Below are positions 12,761-24,800 of a DNA stretch of 64,000 nucleotides, piece after piece. The stretch lies in assembly GCA_039619475.1 (NCBI GenBank), contig CM077115.1, forward strand, positions 37,026,083 through 37,090,082. Reading direction: 5' to 3'. The position numbers and the translations under genes were made by a program. This DNA comes from Icerya purchasi (Eukaryota > Arthropoda > Insecta > Hemiptera > Monophlebidae). Within the stretch, counting starts at the first letter, position 1; every line of letters starts with the position of its first letter. The notes under the pieces are model-generated. The model worked only from the letters and a program-made list of their open reading frames with translations. It did no database searches and was not told the origin of the DNA.

Positions 12761-14340
12761 GTTTGAGAGAAAATTTATTCAATCTTCCGGTCATCAAAAT
12801 AATTTATATGTCGTAAGGAACGATCACGGAAGTTAGTTCGCGCATCGAGACTGATTATGTGAAGACACATCAAAATAGTCGTCGGGATCGTTTGCGAACT
12901 GTATTTAAGTCAATATTATCGCAACCGCTTGCAGAATATGTGCTCGTATTGTGTGTCTGACACAGTCGTTTGCTTGTTTTCAAGTAAAACTGATAACAGA
13001 TGTGTAATAATTGTTTTCTGCTTAAGCCTACGTTATCAGTATTTGTGCTGAAGCTGTAGTTTTTTCCCTTCTCCTCCCGCTCCTCGAAAAAGTAAATAAA
13101 TTCAGAGAACAAAAGTATTCTTAAAAGTAAAAGAGCAGTTCGAAGGTTTTTTTTCAAATCGATAAATTGCCAGTACACTTTTGCAGACTGTGCGTGTGAT
13201 AAGACCGGTACTGAGGCTCTCTTTGAATTTCCTTCGCGCAACGTAGAACGATCGCGGTTTTTTTTTTTTTTTTCATGTCAACACCATGAAAATCTGAAAA
13301 CCGTTGCAGTTGTTCGAGTGCTGATGCGAAAAACCGCCCTTCTCCCTGCCGTAATTATTTCAAAAATCCCTAAATCGCCGCAAAAAAGCAAACTCGTAAA
13401 AACCAGACTGACTCTGTAATACGGGACTACCTTATAACGCCCCCCCTATAGCTCTCAGAAATATTAACTTGACTCGAAGATCATCTTCAAATTCAGAGTC
13501 AGCTGTGTATGAGGTCTAGGCTGATCATCTATTACTACCGTCGTACTCGGTGATTTATTTTGCGGTCGGTTCATTTAGTCAGAATAATGCGCTAGTCAAT
13601 TTTTTCGCAGCTCTTAATAGTTATCGGACATGTTTGCTCCGCCGTAGTGGACAAGAAGTTTGCCGAAGAAGAAGAAGAAAAAAAAATGAAATAGTAACAT
13701 GCTAGCGGCTGTAATAAAAAAAAAGAAGGTAATATTTCATTAATGGCTTACGCATTAATAAGTGAAAATGAATGGCACTCTTCGTCAGATTTTGATTTAT
13801 AAATGAAACCCTTATGTTTCCGATTATAATTTTCGAGTGTTTTTATTGTTCAGTTGGAAGAACAATTTCCGCCGGATACTTTTCCTTCACGGAGACGATA
13901 ACATTGATTAAAATGTATACATAACGAGGATAATTACGTCGTATAACACAAAGGCGGTATAAATGCGATGAATAATTACTCTATAGGGGGAGAATTACGT
14001 ACAGAAATGATCCGAATGAGGTCGATTTTTTATTTTTTTAAATACGATGTAGAAATAATTTCGATATTTCCCGAATAGTAACCATACGACCTAAAAATTG
14101 CAATGAAACAATTTGTGCCGATTTCGGGCGCTCTTCAAATAAAACCTCGATCCATAGTGAAACACATTTAATTTTTCCTAGACGAAAAAGTAATTACTTT
14201 GCACATATTCATGTATCATTCTTCGATAGGAAAAGCAATTTTTTCGGATTACGTTTTTTGTTTAAAATCAGTTTTTATTTTAAGCTATTGTAAATAAATT
14301 TAAAATCTAAACATTTCTCGGTATTAACTATTCTTTTTGT
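12761..14340. other. Non-coding, no feature identified
   Basis: AT-rich sequence with a T tract near 13258-13273 and a purine-rich patch near 13660-13690. The 123-codon minus-strand frame at 12870-13241 shows no recognisable motif. Confidence 0.6.
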
Positions 14341-14840
14341 TAATATATATATATAAACTCGGCCATTTTGGCCTCGCAAGGGGCTGTGCCCCTTCACCCC
14401 TCTTGCTTTCATTTCTGTCTCTTTCTCTTCTATACTTTGTATAACATGATCAAAATTTACAACGTAATTCTTACTGGCATCAACACACACAAAAAATAAC
14501 ATAACCACAAAAATCCTATTCTAACATTTACCTTCCGTTATATAAAATTAAGACATTTTTTCGTTACATTTTTCGTTACATATTTCATTACATAAAATTG
14601 TGACATTTTTTAAATAACAATAACAAAAATCCTACAAAATATAACAAACGTTACATAAAATTGGGACATTTTTCTGGGACATTTTTTGGGGACATTTAGC
14701 GTTACATAAAATTGGGACATTTTTTCGAATGGGGGGTAGCCTAAGAATTACGTTGTAATTAATATATATATATATGTATATGTATATGTATATGTATATG
14801 ATATGTATATGTATATGATATGTATATGTATATATTCTTT
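14341..14840. repeat. Composite repeat: hairpins, 17-bp inverted repeat, spaced 25-bp units, microsatellite
   Basis: In order: a TA run; a palindrome GGCCATTTTGGCC (14361-14373); a hairpin AAGGGGCTGTGCCCCTT (14378-14394); a perfect 17-bp inverted repeat (14457-14473 and 14742-14758) enclosing four copies of a GTTACATAAAATTGGGACAT-like unit starting at 14537, 14587, 14650 and 14701; then a TATATG microsatellite (about 14764-14834). Paired hairpins beside a microsatellite recall Helitron/Helentron-derived or foldback elements, but no canonical Helitron end is seen. Confidence 0.55.
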
Positions 14841-16603
14841 CTTTGTAGATAATTGAGCTCAGTAAAAAAAAAAAAACAAATTAAAATAGCGCGAACAAGG
14901 GGTTACGGCTGTTGGTGTGATTTTTTAATTAACGCCTTGTGACGTGTTTCTCTCGGAGAATTTATTACCTTCTTCACCTGTACACCACTCTGTACGTATA
15001 AATGATTAAAATTGTAAAAAGAAACAAATATCAATGATACATAAATAAAATTACTTAGGGACGAAAAATTTAATAATGAAAAAAAAAGGGGGTCGTTCGG
15101 TATTGGGAATTTTACCAGCGCTGGTATATTTTTTCGCGTTTAAATCAGTTCATTGAAGTATTTTTCGCCGGTGAAAGGGGACTTTTTTTTTTTTTATTTT
15201 TTTGAATTCTTTCCGGCTACAATTTTGAAAAAATTACACTGGCCCAAACTGTCGAATGTACGAATTGTTTTCGATATATTATCCGTACGTTTCGTACTAA
15301 ACGCGAAATGATTGTTATGCTCTTGATGCTTTCGAAATTTTTTTAGGTGGCACTTAACGGGGGAAGCGGGTAAAGGGTGCATATTTTGAAAACTCTGGTA
15401 GAAATTCGAGACAACGGGAGAAGTTGAAAATATAAAGTTTTCGCAAAACTAATTTTATTTTTAAAAATGGTTACGCGGGAAGAATACTCTCGAATAATCT
15501 TCAAACAGATGGAACGAAAAAAGAATACCGCTCGGTTCCAAAACATTAGGGCAGTGTGTCACGTAACGGACCCTGGGGCTACTACTGAGTTTTAAATCTT
15601 TGTAATCCAGTTAGTGTCGTGAGCGAGAGAATATGAAATGAAATGTCGAATAAATGTATAAGCGCGCTGATTTTAAAACAGTCTTTGATATCGGGAATTC
15701 GCGTTACTGATGACGTAATTTCCAGGTTATGTAACAGTGATAGACCCTATTATACGTCATTAGTCAATCGTGTGTTTATTTCGATCTGAGCTGCGGTAAC
15801 TTGATCGTGTACTAAATTCTCTTACTATTTTATGCCGCTTTAAAACATCCCGTCATGCATCCCGAAACGATTGTACATATTTTACGTGATTATTAATTAA
15901 AATAGTTGCCTTTTCCGACTGCAATTGATAACATTTCCGATTATTAATTTCTTATCATTCTCGCATTCCTTTTGTACGTGTCTATTATGATTTCCAGAAA
16001 GAGGAAATATTTTATTTCGAAGAATGATTAATTTGTCTCCCGCGTGCGTGTTTGCTAATAAATTCTAAACGAAATGCTTAATGAAACCAGCTTACATTGT
16101 GCGCTTTTCTTTCTGATAGATGTATTTTTTATTAGGGCAGTCTTTATGCTTCTGTCTGTATCACGGTTGAATTTGTTGGAATCTAAACGCGAAAGACCAC
16201 CGTCCATAAATTTCGAAAAATTTCCTCATTTCTTAATCGGTTAGTTTTCACATACACTTCAATTCTTTTTCGTTTAATAATTTGGTGACATACATTTTGT
16301 AAACATGCCAAATGCTAAAAAAAAAGAAGTACTATTTGCTTAGAAAAAGAAAAAAAAATATGGGTTCTCTTTTTTTATTTTCTTATTTTTGGAACGCTTT
16401 AAAGAAGTCGCTGGTGTTAAATTGTAATTCGATTGGATATTGATAATACGAAGAAACCGGATAGCAGCTACTATCTGTGATATAGTCTCTCCAGCTTTTC
16501 TTTTATTTCGGTTCTATTTTTATTTTGGCCTTTCCAAAAAGGGTTCGGAAACATTTTGAAAGAGTTAATTTAGTGACAGGATAATGAAAAAAAAAAACAA
16601 GAA

Positions 16604-16759
16604 TTGCTAGGTGTCGCGGAATTAAATGACCGAGCGCACTGGAAGACGGCGGAAGAAGTTTTAAATTTAATAAAGGATATTGAAAATTGCGAACCTCTAG
16701 TAGTCAGAAAAGAGCACCCAAAGGAAACAGAAAACTGGAATCGTATTTCGTCGTTATGA
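16604..16759 (+). pseudogene. Coding-like remnant, unidentified
   Basis: A 51-codon open stretch ending in TGA. It begins LLGVAELNDRAHWKTAEEV and continues with charged, protein-like sequence ending NRISSL. It has no start codon in frame and is bounded upstream by an A tract. Its composition differs from the AT-rich surroundings. It might be the tail of a transposon protein. I do not recognise the family. Confidence 0.3.
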
Positions 16760-16854
16760 TGAGGAGACAATATGGAACAAGAACAAACTGAAAACATAAA
16801 AAATTAAAAGGGGGGCGATTAAATTAGGAATAACGAAGAAAGATCAAGTTCTAA

Positions 16855-16856
<2 letters not shown>

Positions 16857-16912
<56 letters not shown>
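16857..16912. repeat. (TA)n microsatellite
   Basis: About 27 uninterrupted TA units. Confidence 0.97.
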
Positions 16913-16917
<5 letters not shown>

Positions 16918-17968
16918 TTTTCTTTAAAATCCTTGAAAATAATTTAAGTGATTGATTGGTATGGAAAATTATGTATTTTTTTTCCGAATCCTAATTCGCT
17001 GCAAAAGCCTCTTTAGTTTCTGAGAGAATCGAAGACAAAATAATGTGTTGTTGTAATTACTGAATACTGTTTACGTGTACTGTAATATCACCGCGTTTGA
17101 AGAAATATAAATAAAAATGATAGCTAAAAATTTCAAATTATACAAAGCCAAAAACAGCTTCTTTTGATAAATTGACTGTCAATATTTAAAAATATACAGG
17201 TACGCACGAAATTTAAAAAGAAAAAGTGTAGCTCATCAGATTTTTAGTATTTCGGTGAAATATGTGAAAAATATGTAACGATAAACAAAATATAGTGAAA
17301 ATTTGTATTTCATGTAAAAAACTATGGAATGGAAGTTATTCGAATGATGCAGAGAGCTGGAAAGTATTTACAGATTAGCGCGTAATCGGAAATATATTAT
17401 TTATTATGAAAAACGTACCAACTTGTTTGTTAGCACGAGCTAAATATTCGTGCTATTTCTACATAACAACTTAAAATAATTGTCACGATATTCCATTTTG
17501 AAAATGTGGAACTACTTTGTTTAGAAAATATAAATCGTTACAGCCCCCTTCCCTCCTTTTTTTTTTTTTGGTTATGCCATTTAATTATTTATAATTGTCA
17601 ATTACAATGTTTATATTATTGTTTTTTGTTTTTGTTTTGTATGTTGTTTCCGCTTATAATTATCATCGTGTATGCGTTGAAAAAAAAAATCTTTTAAGAA
17701 TATGATCAATAATTTACCTGTTTGTAGCCGGTAAGAAAAGGAAGTTTATTAATTTTCAGTTCAGGCAATAATCTTGGTAAACGTAACTTTTTTTGTATAC
17801 GTTGCAATTTCGTAATGAAATCAACGTTCTTCCTTATCTTACTTTAAAGTTAAGAGAACAAGGAAACGGTTTTACTATAATTTCCAATTTTGAGAAAATA
17901 CTGCATTTTATTATATTATATATGCGCGCGTGTGTACATATACTTTTTCAGTGATATATCTTTTGCAG

Positions 17969-18025
17969 CAGGCAGTTGATAAGGAAAGATATGAATGGGC
18001 CCTCTACTACGGTGAAGTCCATAAG
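17969..18025 (+). other. Candidate small exon with consensus splice sites
   Basis: A 57-bp segment stands out from AT-rich flanks by base composition. It is bounded by a pyrimidine-rich acceptor (ATATCTTTTGCAG|CAG) and a good donor (ATAAG|GTTAGT, GT at 18026). In phase 0 it reads QAVDKERYEWALYYGEVHK. That would join in frame to the first visible transporter exon, which is open from its first base. It also contains an ATG at 17991, but that frame would not match the transporter. It could be an N-terminal or 5' leader exon of the transporter, an exon of another gene, or chance. Confidence 0.3.
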
Positions 18026-20319
18026 GTTAGTAAATAGGATCCGACGGTATTTCTTCTTTTCGAATCTTAGTACAGAATTGTCTCAGACTTCATCCGAACA
18101 TATCCTTAGGGGTGACGTGGGCGTTGCTTGGCTGTTTTTTTTGCAAAAACTTCATTTGTATAAAGCACCTTCAAATTCAGAAGAAGCGTTGTATGTCGGT
18201 TATCATTTGATATTTTTATATCGTTTGCATAATTGGTGCGTTCTTTCTTGCTGCGCAACATATGCGGATGCTAATTAAGTTTATTATCCAGCAATAGCTG
18301 AAATGATCGTCAACTCGGGCCGTTGATTTTTTTTTACGTCTTAGATATTCTATCCAATTGCGATGTTGAAAACTTTTGATCCAGATAAAGTATTAAATGT
18401 TTAATTTTTTTTTTTTAACCTCGTCCATTTTCTGGAAGACTGTATGTTTTTAAATGTACCTTGGTTGAAAACGTATGATTGGTTACAGAGCGAATCCTGG
18501 CATCTGTTAAAATCTGTAGAATAGTCACATCATCTGTATGAAACTGATTAAACACAATCTACCGACGTAAGTTCACTCTCGGTGTATTTAAAGTACAAAC
18601 GAGAAATCCAGAATACATTTCTTTGCGGGACTTTGCCGAAAGATTGGACTTTTAGACTTTTGTTGTGCGCTACAGTTGATTGAAATCCGGTTGTAAATTT
18701 AATATATTAGTACCGTGTTACTTTTACACTACGCTGTTTACTAATTGGATTATTTCGAACGATCTTTTGATAGAAGAAGCGGGTGATATTATACTTGGAG
18801 ATTGAAATGGGTTGGTTCTTGTAACTTATTTCGAATCGGTGAAAAAGTCCGTTAGTAGTTACGATACATACCGCGGAGGAAACGTTTTAGAACATTATTT
18901 TAAACTTTAAATTTGTAAACGGGGTTGATCGAAATTGATTTCATTTTTATAGTTAATTTACGATGCACCAAATAAAATTTTACTCGTAAGACGTTAAATT
19001 TCCAACTAGAAAATTTTATTTATTAATCCATTTGTGTTCTAGCGTAGTCGAAAAAGTTGTTTTGGAATATTTCCAGATTTTTTCTAGTACCGGTAAATTT
19101 TTAAACACTTTAAAAGAAAATATAAGAGTTCGTCCTTTTTTTTTTTCCCATGTTGTAAATGTGTTTATTTATTCGTTTGTTAACGCATCTTTGCAAATGG
19201 TGTTCCCGATAAAAAGATAAAAATGGCGAAAAAATGGACTGTTTTTTTTATATACTTATTTCATTTCTCTATAGGTGGTATTTCGAAGAAATCAGTAAAG
19301 CTAGCCAACTATTTCATCATTTACGAAAAGGTAGTAAATAATAAAAATAATCTAGAATGTGAACGATAATAATAATAATAATAATACTAATACTAATACT
19401 AATATTAATGGTAAAATTAAAAATGAAGAAAAAGAATACGAAATTTGATGTGTTGTTTTAAAAACTTGTCTGGAGTTTAATTAAAATGTCACGATCATTA
19501 TTTGTCGTGGATAAAGGGCTATCGTAAAAAACTTTCTCACCTGCCGAATAAGTAGTAATTTTTTCTTCCTTTTATCATTTTCATTTAACGATGCACCGAA
19601 TCGTAAAGTCTATTCTGTAGCACATAAAGCAGGAAGGGGTTCAGAAATGGGAGACAGATTGTTCTCTCGAGAAGAAATAAAATACTTGTTTTTAATTTGT
19701 TACGCTCAAATTGGTCCATTAGAATACGTGTGAAACAGTCGAAAACATTGGAAAATTGGGGTAAAAATATTTACTTTTTATTAATCTTATCAATTTATGA
19801 TTTACAAAATCACATTATTCGTTGGTGTACTTTCTCTACTGCTCATTTGACATGTACCAATTTTTGCCCATTCCGCATTTTCCAGAACTTTCGTTTAATT
19901 TTAGTAGTGACGGATAGGTTCTCATACTCCACTTTAAAATTTCAAATATAGCGGATCTGGAAAGAACACAATTACGAGACATATCAATATGAGCTCATGA
20001 ATGATTCATAGGGAAATTCAACGCTGCTGGTCAACTTGGTTTAGTATAGAAAACTAGATTCCGAATTCTATTCTACTTTTAGTTTATTTCGTGAAAGAGA
20101 AAGGAAATTACAGAACTTGCTGCTGTTAAACCGTTAGGGATTTCTCCATTTTTTTTTTTTTTTTGCCTTTTATTTAATCTGATCGAAATTGGACGTTTAC
20201 CACTTGTAATCATGAGAAAAAATCTTGCAGAAAACCTGAAGAAACAAAGTGTAAGCAAGAATAAAACCTGAAAAATCTTACAGGTAAAAGGGTGAGTTAC
20301 AAGGGGAAAGACTGAAAAA
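18026..20319. other. AT-rich non-coding sequence, no gene seen
   Basis: Short open frames and T tracts only, plus a small AAT/ACTAAT patch at about 19371-19406. Confidence 0.6.
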
Positions 20320-20640
20320 GTAAAAATAATACGTAGCAGGATTGAGCAAGCGAGAAGAGCACAAAAAGGAATGAAGAACCTATTCACGCGTCAAGAATTG
20401 AAACTGTGAATCAGACTCCCGAGGTGCTACATTTTCTCCATCCTACTATATGGTTGTGAATGCTGGACACTAGATTCAACATTAGGAAAAAAAGATCAGC
20501 GCTTTTGAGATGTACTGCTATCGACGTGAAAATACCATGGACTCAAAAAGTGAAGAATATTGAAGTACTTAACAGACTGGGAAAGAATCTTGAACTCCTA
20601 CAAAAAACCATCAACAATATTTATTCTAGCGTTATACTAT
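20320..20640 (+). mobile_element. LINE remnant: C-terminal region of a reverse transcriptase protein
   Basis: Plus-strand pieces read RIEQARRAQKGMKNLFTRQEL, shortened here to RIEQARRAQKGMKNL, then FSILLYGCECWTL, AFEMYCYRR and LNRLGK across shifted frames. This order (EQAR..., LLYG.E.WTL, FEMWCYRR, LxRxGKE) is the usual C-terminal block of a common insect LINE protein. Frameshifts and a stop (KL*) make it inactive. A SINE-tail-like piece interrupts it at about 20643-20740. Confidence 0.85.
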
Positions 20641-20642
20641 GT

Positions 20643-20740
20643 CTTTTTTTTTTTTTTAAATAAAAAAAAGAAAGAAGAAAATTGGGCTCGTCAACCAAAG
20701 ACCTTTACTCAGAAACAATTAGAAATGAAAAAGGAAAGTT
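20643..20740 (-). mobile_element. SINE 3'-end fragment
   Basis: A T tract, an A-rich patch, then GGGCTCGTCAA (20684-20694) and TACTCAGAAACAATTAG. A closely similar order is found at 21730-21803: T tract, GGGCTCGTCAA, TACCCAGAAACAATTAT. Both are probably 3' ends of minus-strand copies of the family at 12.6 kb. Confidence 0.55.
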
Positions 20741-21069
20741 ATATAAAATAGGAAGGTAACACAATGGGAGGGATAATCGGTGCAGAAAGAAAAGATTACA
20801 ACGAGGGCACAATAAGAAGCAAGAAGCCCAAGCCTAAGAAAATGGGAGTACAGAACTGAACACTCTAGCGAAAGACATATACGCTTAATAAACCGACGTG
20901 ATCAGCGTCACAAACAACCGCATCATTTGAATGGAGAGGACAACATGGGGAAGAAGCTAATGAGAAGCAAAAGCGGAAAGGAGGCAGCAAGGAATAATTA
21001 ATAGTGGAACCAGCAACAAAGCGAAGAAGCGAAGGAAACAGAAGGAACTACCATGGATTGGAAGGAAGA

Positions 21070-21440
21070 CTAGGTTGAACATACAGATAAAAGAAATATG
21101 ATCGTTAGAAAAGGAAGAAGTGTATACATCCGACCAAAATCTGAGATGGACGTTTTTACACAGCGGCAAGAGATTAGAAGGTGGGATTTTTTTTTGAAGA
21201 AGAATCCAGCAACCCGAGCCAAAGAATCAGCCGTTTTATTACCAGAAGTGCCAGAATGGCTAGGAACCCACAGCAAGTCAACATCGATCTCATGAAGAGA
21301 CGAAAGAGTCCGAATAAGAGAACGCATACGGAGAATAATAAAGTCACAGTAATGCTTAGGAAGAGGAGAGGAGATGGCCTGAAGAGTACTCATGGAGTCG
21401 GAAATATAATCAGAAATTGGGAAGAAAAACGGTTAAAAGA
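21070..21440 (-). mobile_element. LINE remnant: RNase H domain of an I/R1/Jockey-type element
   Basis: On the minus strand the frame gives ISDSMSTLQAIS, then DLLWVPSHSGTSGNKTAD and SLARVAG. SDS..SLQAI, WVPSH.G..GN..AD and LA are the RNase H motifs of LINE proteins carrying that domain; the aspartates and the histidine are present. The upstream part is frame-shifted near 21430, and the sequence after SLARVAG is not clearly homologous. It lies in the opposite orientation to the LINE scrap at 20.3 kb. Confidence 0.85.
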
Positions 21441-21729
21441 GATAAAAATAATGGAACGTAAAATAGTCATCAGTTTGAAAGTAAATCTGGAGCAGGAAGA
21501 AGGAAGACAAAAAGATTCAGAGAAGTTACAATCTGGAAGAATTTGCACGTATAAGATCAGTTTGTAAAATTATAGATACTCACTATTACACCGCCAGTGA
21601 GATATCAACCCTTGTCCGTGTTATAAGCAGTACTATTTCATTCCCCCCGAAACGCGTCGTATTTTTAGTCACTGTAATAACAGCCGAGATAATAGTATCC
21701 GATGCTGATACCATAAATTATATATCTGT

Positions 21730-21803
21730 TGTTTTTTGTTTTTTTTTAATTTTTTGGGCTCGTCAATACATTTACCCAGAAACAATTATTAGGAAAGGAA
21801 GGA
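21730..21803 (-). mobile_element. SINE 3'-end fragment
   Basis: T tracts followed by TTTTTGGGCTCGTCAA (GGGCTCGTCAA at 21756-21766) and TACCCAGAAACAATTAT, matching the fragment at 20643-20740. Confidence 0.55.
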
Positions 21804-24800
21804 GTCAATTTATTATATCTTCATACGATATCAAATGTTGTTAGGAGAAAGGAACGAATAATATCTGTTGCATTTAATTATTCGCGGTTCTGATAGCGGG
21901 GGACGACAGTACAGTGACGTGTATAGTGTGTATTTGAAGATCAGCACTTATATAAAGATTTTACGGTTTGAAGGGCGAAAGCTGGTAGAACCGAACATTT
22001 TTTATAGCTCAAACGTGACGTCATTGGTGATAATTTTATCTTCGACGTAATAGATAAAATCGAATTGCGAATTTTTTAGCTGTTTATCGTATGATTGCCA
22101 GCGAAAGAGTTGTCGACTGTGCACCAGCGCTCTGCAGTTGAACCACGATGAAAACAAATATCATTTCGTTAATAGTGCAGCGTCTGAATTCTGCGGCAGC
22201 CTGTTCCTGTGCCTTGCGTTCTAGGGAAAATGCGTTCTGCTGTTTTTTCCAAGGCACGTTCTCCTCTCAGCCTCGTGTGAAGCGGGAAGGCTAAATAATA
22301 AAAAAATGTCATAAATATCTCGAGAGCGGCTGTGTGGAGCTGTGCTTCTTGCTGGATACGTACGAGTTGAGCGGATGATGTAATAATAGTGCATTCTGTG
22401 CGATAATTCATTTTATAAATGACATTGTGGCCACCGTTTTTGCTTTTGTTCTAGCGAATACGTGCGAAATTCTGGAAATCGCGTGATAGTAGAAGGTTAC
22501 GAGCGCACGAGGAAAAAAAGAGCTCGTCGCACGCGCACGTCTAAAAAACATTGTGTACACTCGCGCACGCACTGTCCAATAATACACGTTATATCGATTA
22601 TAATATAGCCGGTGTTTGATAGTAATTACGGACACTTCAAGGTTATTCGAGTTATTTATTAAATAAATTTGTGTTTTAATCATCATAGCACTGCACGCTC
22701 TTGTATTCTATCTTAATCACGCTTCTTTTTGTTCTCAACCAACCCTTCCCTGTTGTCACTCTCGACCACACATTAACCTCTATCCACGATTACCATCTCT
22801 ACTATTTTTTTCGGGAAAGCTTTTGTCTGTGTCTCAGCTTGCAAGATCACAAGAGCTTCGATTCGGTTCGTAATCAGTTAATACCACAGAGAAACGGCCT
22901 TAAAATACGTCTTTTAGCAAAGTTTCGTTAAATATAGGTATCGATGTATAAGATAGCATCATCGGCCGAAATACGTATTTTAATGAATACCCTAAAAGCA
23001 GTTCTTGTTGGGGATTTATCTTACTTCCCCAGCTATCGGTACAAAAGACGCTAAGAAATATTCACAGTTAGAAATTAACCGGATTAGTTCCAGATTATAA
23101 AAAAAAAGTTTTCTTATTTTTCCCTTTCTTTTATTTATTTATTTTTCTTTTTAGGATCGCCAGCCGAAGGCATTATCCAGCATTAGATTATATTAGCGAG
23201 AGAGAAATTAAAATCCTAATTAGTAAATTCCCGGGTATTTTCACTGCTTCTTAAAAAAAAAAAAAAAAACAGCCCTAAAAAAAGTAAATTTCGGTTGTCT
23301 AAATTATTAACGTGCAAAATTGTGAAAAATAAAATACGATTTACATATCTCGTGGAAGTTGCGGTTTAAGAATATAAAAAATAATGCCGCAACTACTTTA
23401 AATACGCGCGTCTGCATGCGAATCTGACCTCTTCCACTTATATGTATATGGTGCAATTAAGGTGCCATCGAAAGAGTACGTTTTTATTTCTTGAAAAGAA
23501 GAACTTTCGAAGTGAATTAGATAAATTACGCGGTGTTTATAGTTTTTATAATAACGACTTCGTTAAAGGGAAATTTGAATAATTCAATAATAATATAATT
23601 CAGCGCATTTGCGTTTGACAACTCCCCCACCCCCCCTATCGTGCACTTTGAATTCGGTCATTAGGACGAATACGGATTTGCGGTAGCAACAACGACAGTT
23701 GTGTTCAATAGTGAAATGTCGACAACGTCTATCTAATTCGAACTTCGGATAAGGTGGCGGGGGGTGGTTACTCCGGTGTACTTTTACATATCGATCTGGT
23801 AAGCATCATCATCGCGATCCGAAAACAAGACGATGTAAAATATAGACAGGATTAAAAAATTAACGGTTTTATCCTGAAGTTGGCCTTGGTTGTACGTCTA
23901 AAAACTCGTGGGCAGATCAGAGTTACCTCCGGGGAAGAAGGGCAATTTAGTCTCGAAAGGAACCTGAGGGAAGAGATCATCGCGAAGATTTGTTCGCCCA
24001 AAGATACATCATTTTCGCATGTCTGTGTTTGGTAGACAATAATAAATTAATCCTTAAAATATTTCTTCCTCTATTTAGCAGTGCATCGAATACTTTGGTT
24101 TTTTGTTCGGTAAAAGTCAAAAAAAGCCATACCGCGTGGTGTACTGCGTGCGCTAATCATTATCAACAGATCGCAGTTGTGTGTACTGGATAAAGAAAAA
24201 AGTGTCAGCAATGTGTACGCCTATAATATGTAATCGGATATGCCGGTAGTAAAATAAGAAAATGTTTGCTGAAATGAACCATGTAGTGATTGCATTTTTT
24301 CCACTGCGTAGAAAATATTTCTTATCTCTTCTTTAAAATCCGAACGACAATCGCCACCTCTAAAAATAATCTATAAATAATGTCATTATAATTTTCGGAA
24401 GAGGAAAATAATTACTTGTATTAATGATATACCCGGTGGAAAGAATAGGGTAAATTTGAAATGCGATAAATATAACTTGCCTCTTTTTTTTCGATGTTTA
24501 AGTTTTCGTACATCGTGTAATGTTTTTACCGACCTCAAAAATAGGAGATTACTTCGCACGTGTTTTTGTTTTTTTGTTTTTTTTATGTTTGATTGCGCGT
24601 AACTTTTGCCCAAAACGAACCGATTTTAATGATTCTTTGTTCACTCGAAAGTGTACAGTGCGGGTGGTATCACGTGAATGTATATCGATAAGTACAAACA
24701 CTCAGTGATCATTAAAATAACCGTTAAAAAAAAAAAAGGGAGTCTCTTTAGAAAAGTTTTTAGTAATGTTGAAAAAGAACTAATTAAAAAAAAAAAATAT

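Larger units (their letters stand above)
14841..17968. other. Non-coding, with one coding-like scrap and a TA array
   Basis: AT-rich sequence. It includes the coding-like remnant at 16604-16759 and a TA array at about 16857-16912. The T tract at 17557-17569 is followed by GGTTATGCC, a junction also seen at two other sites. No complete gene. Confidence 0.6.
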
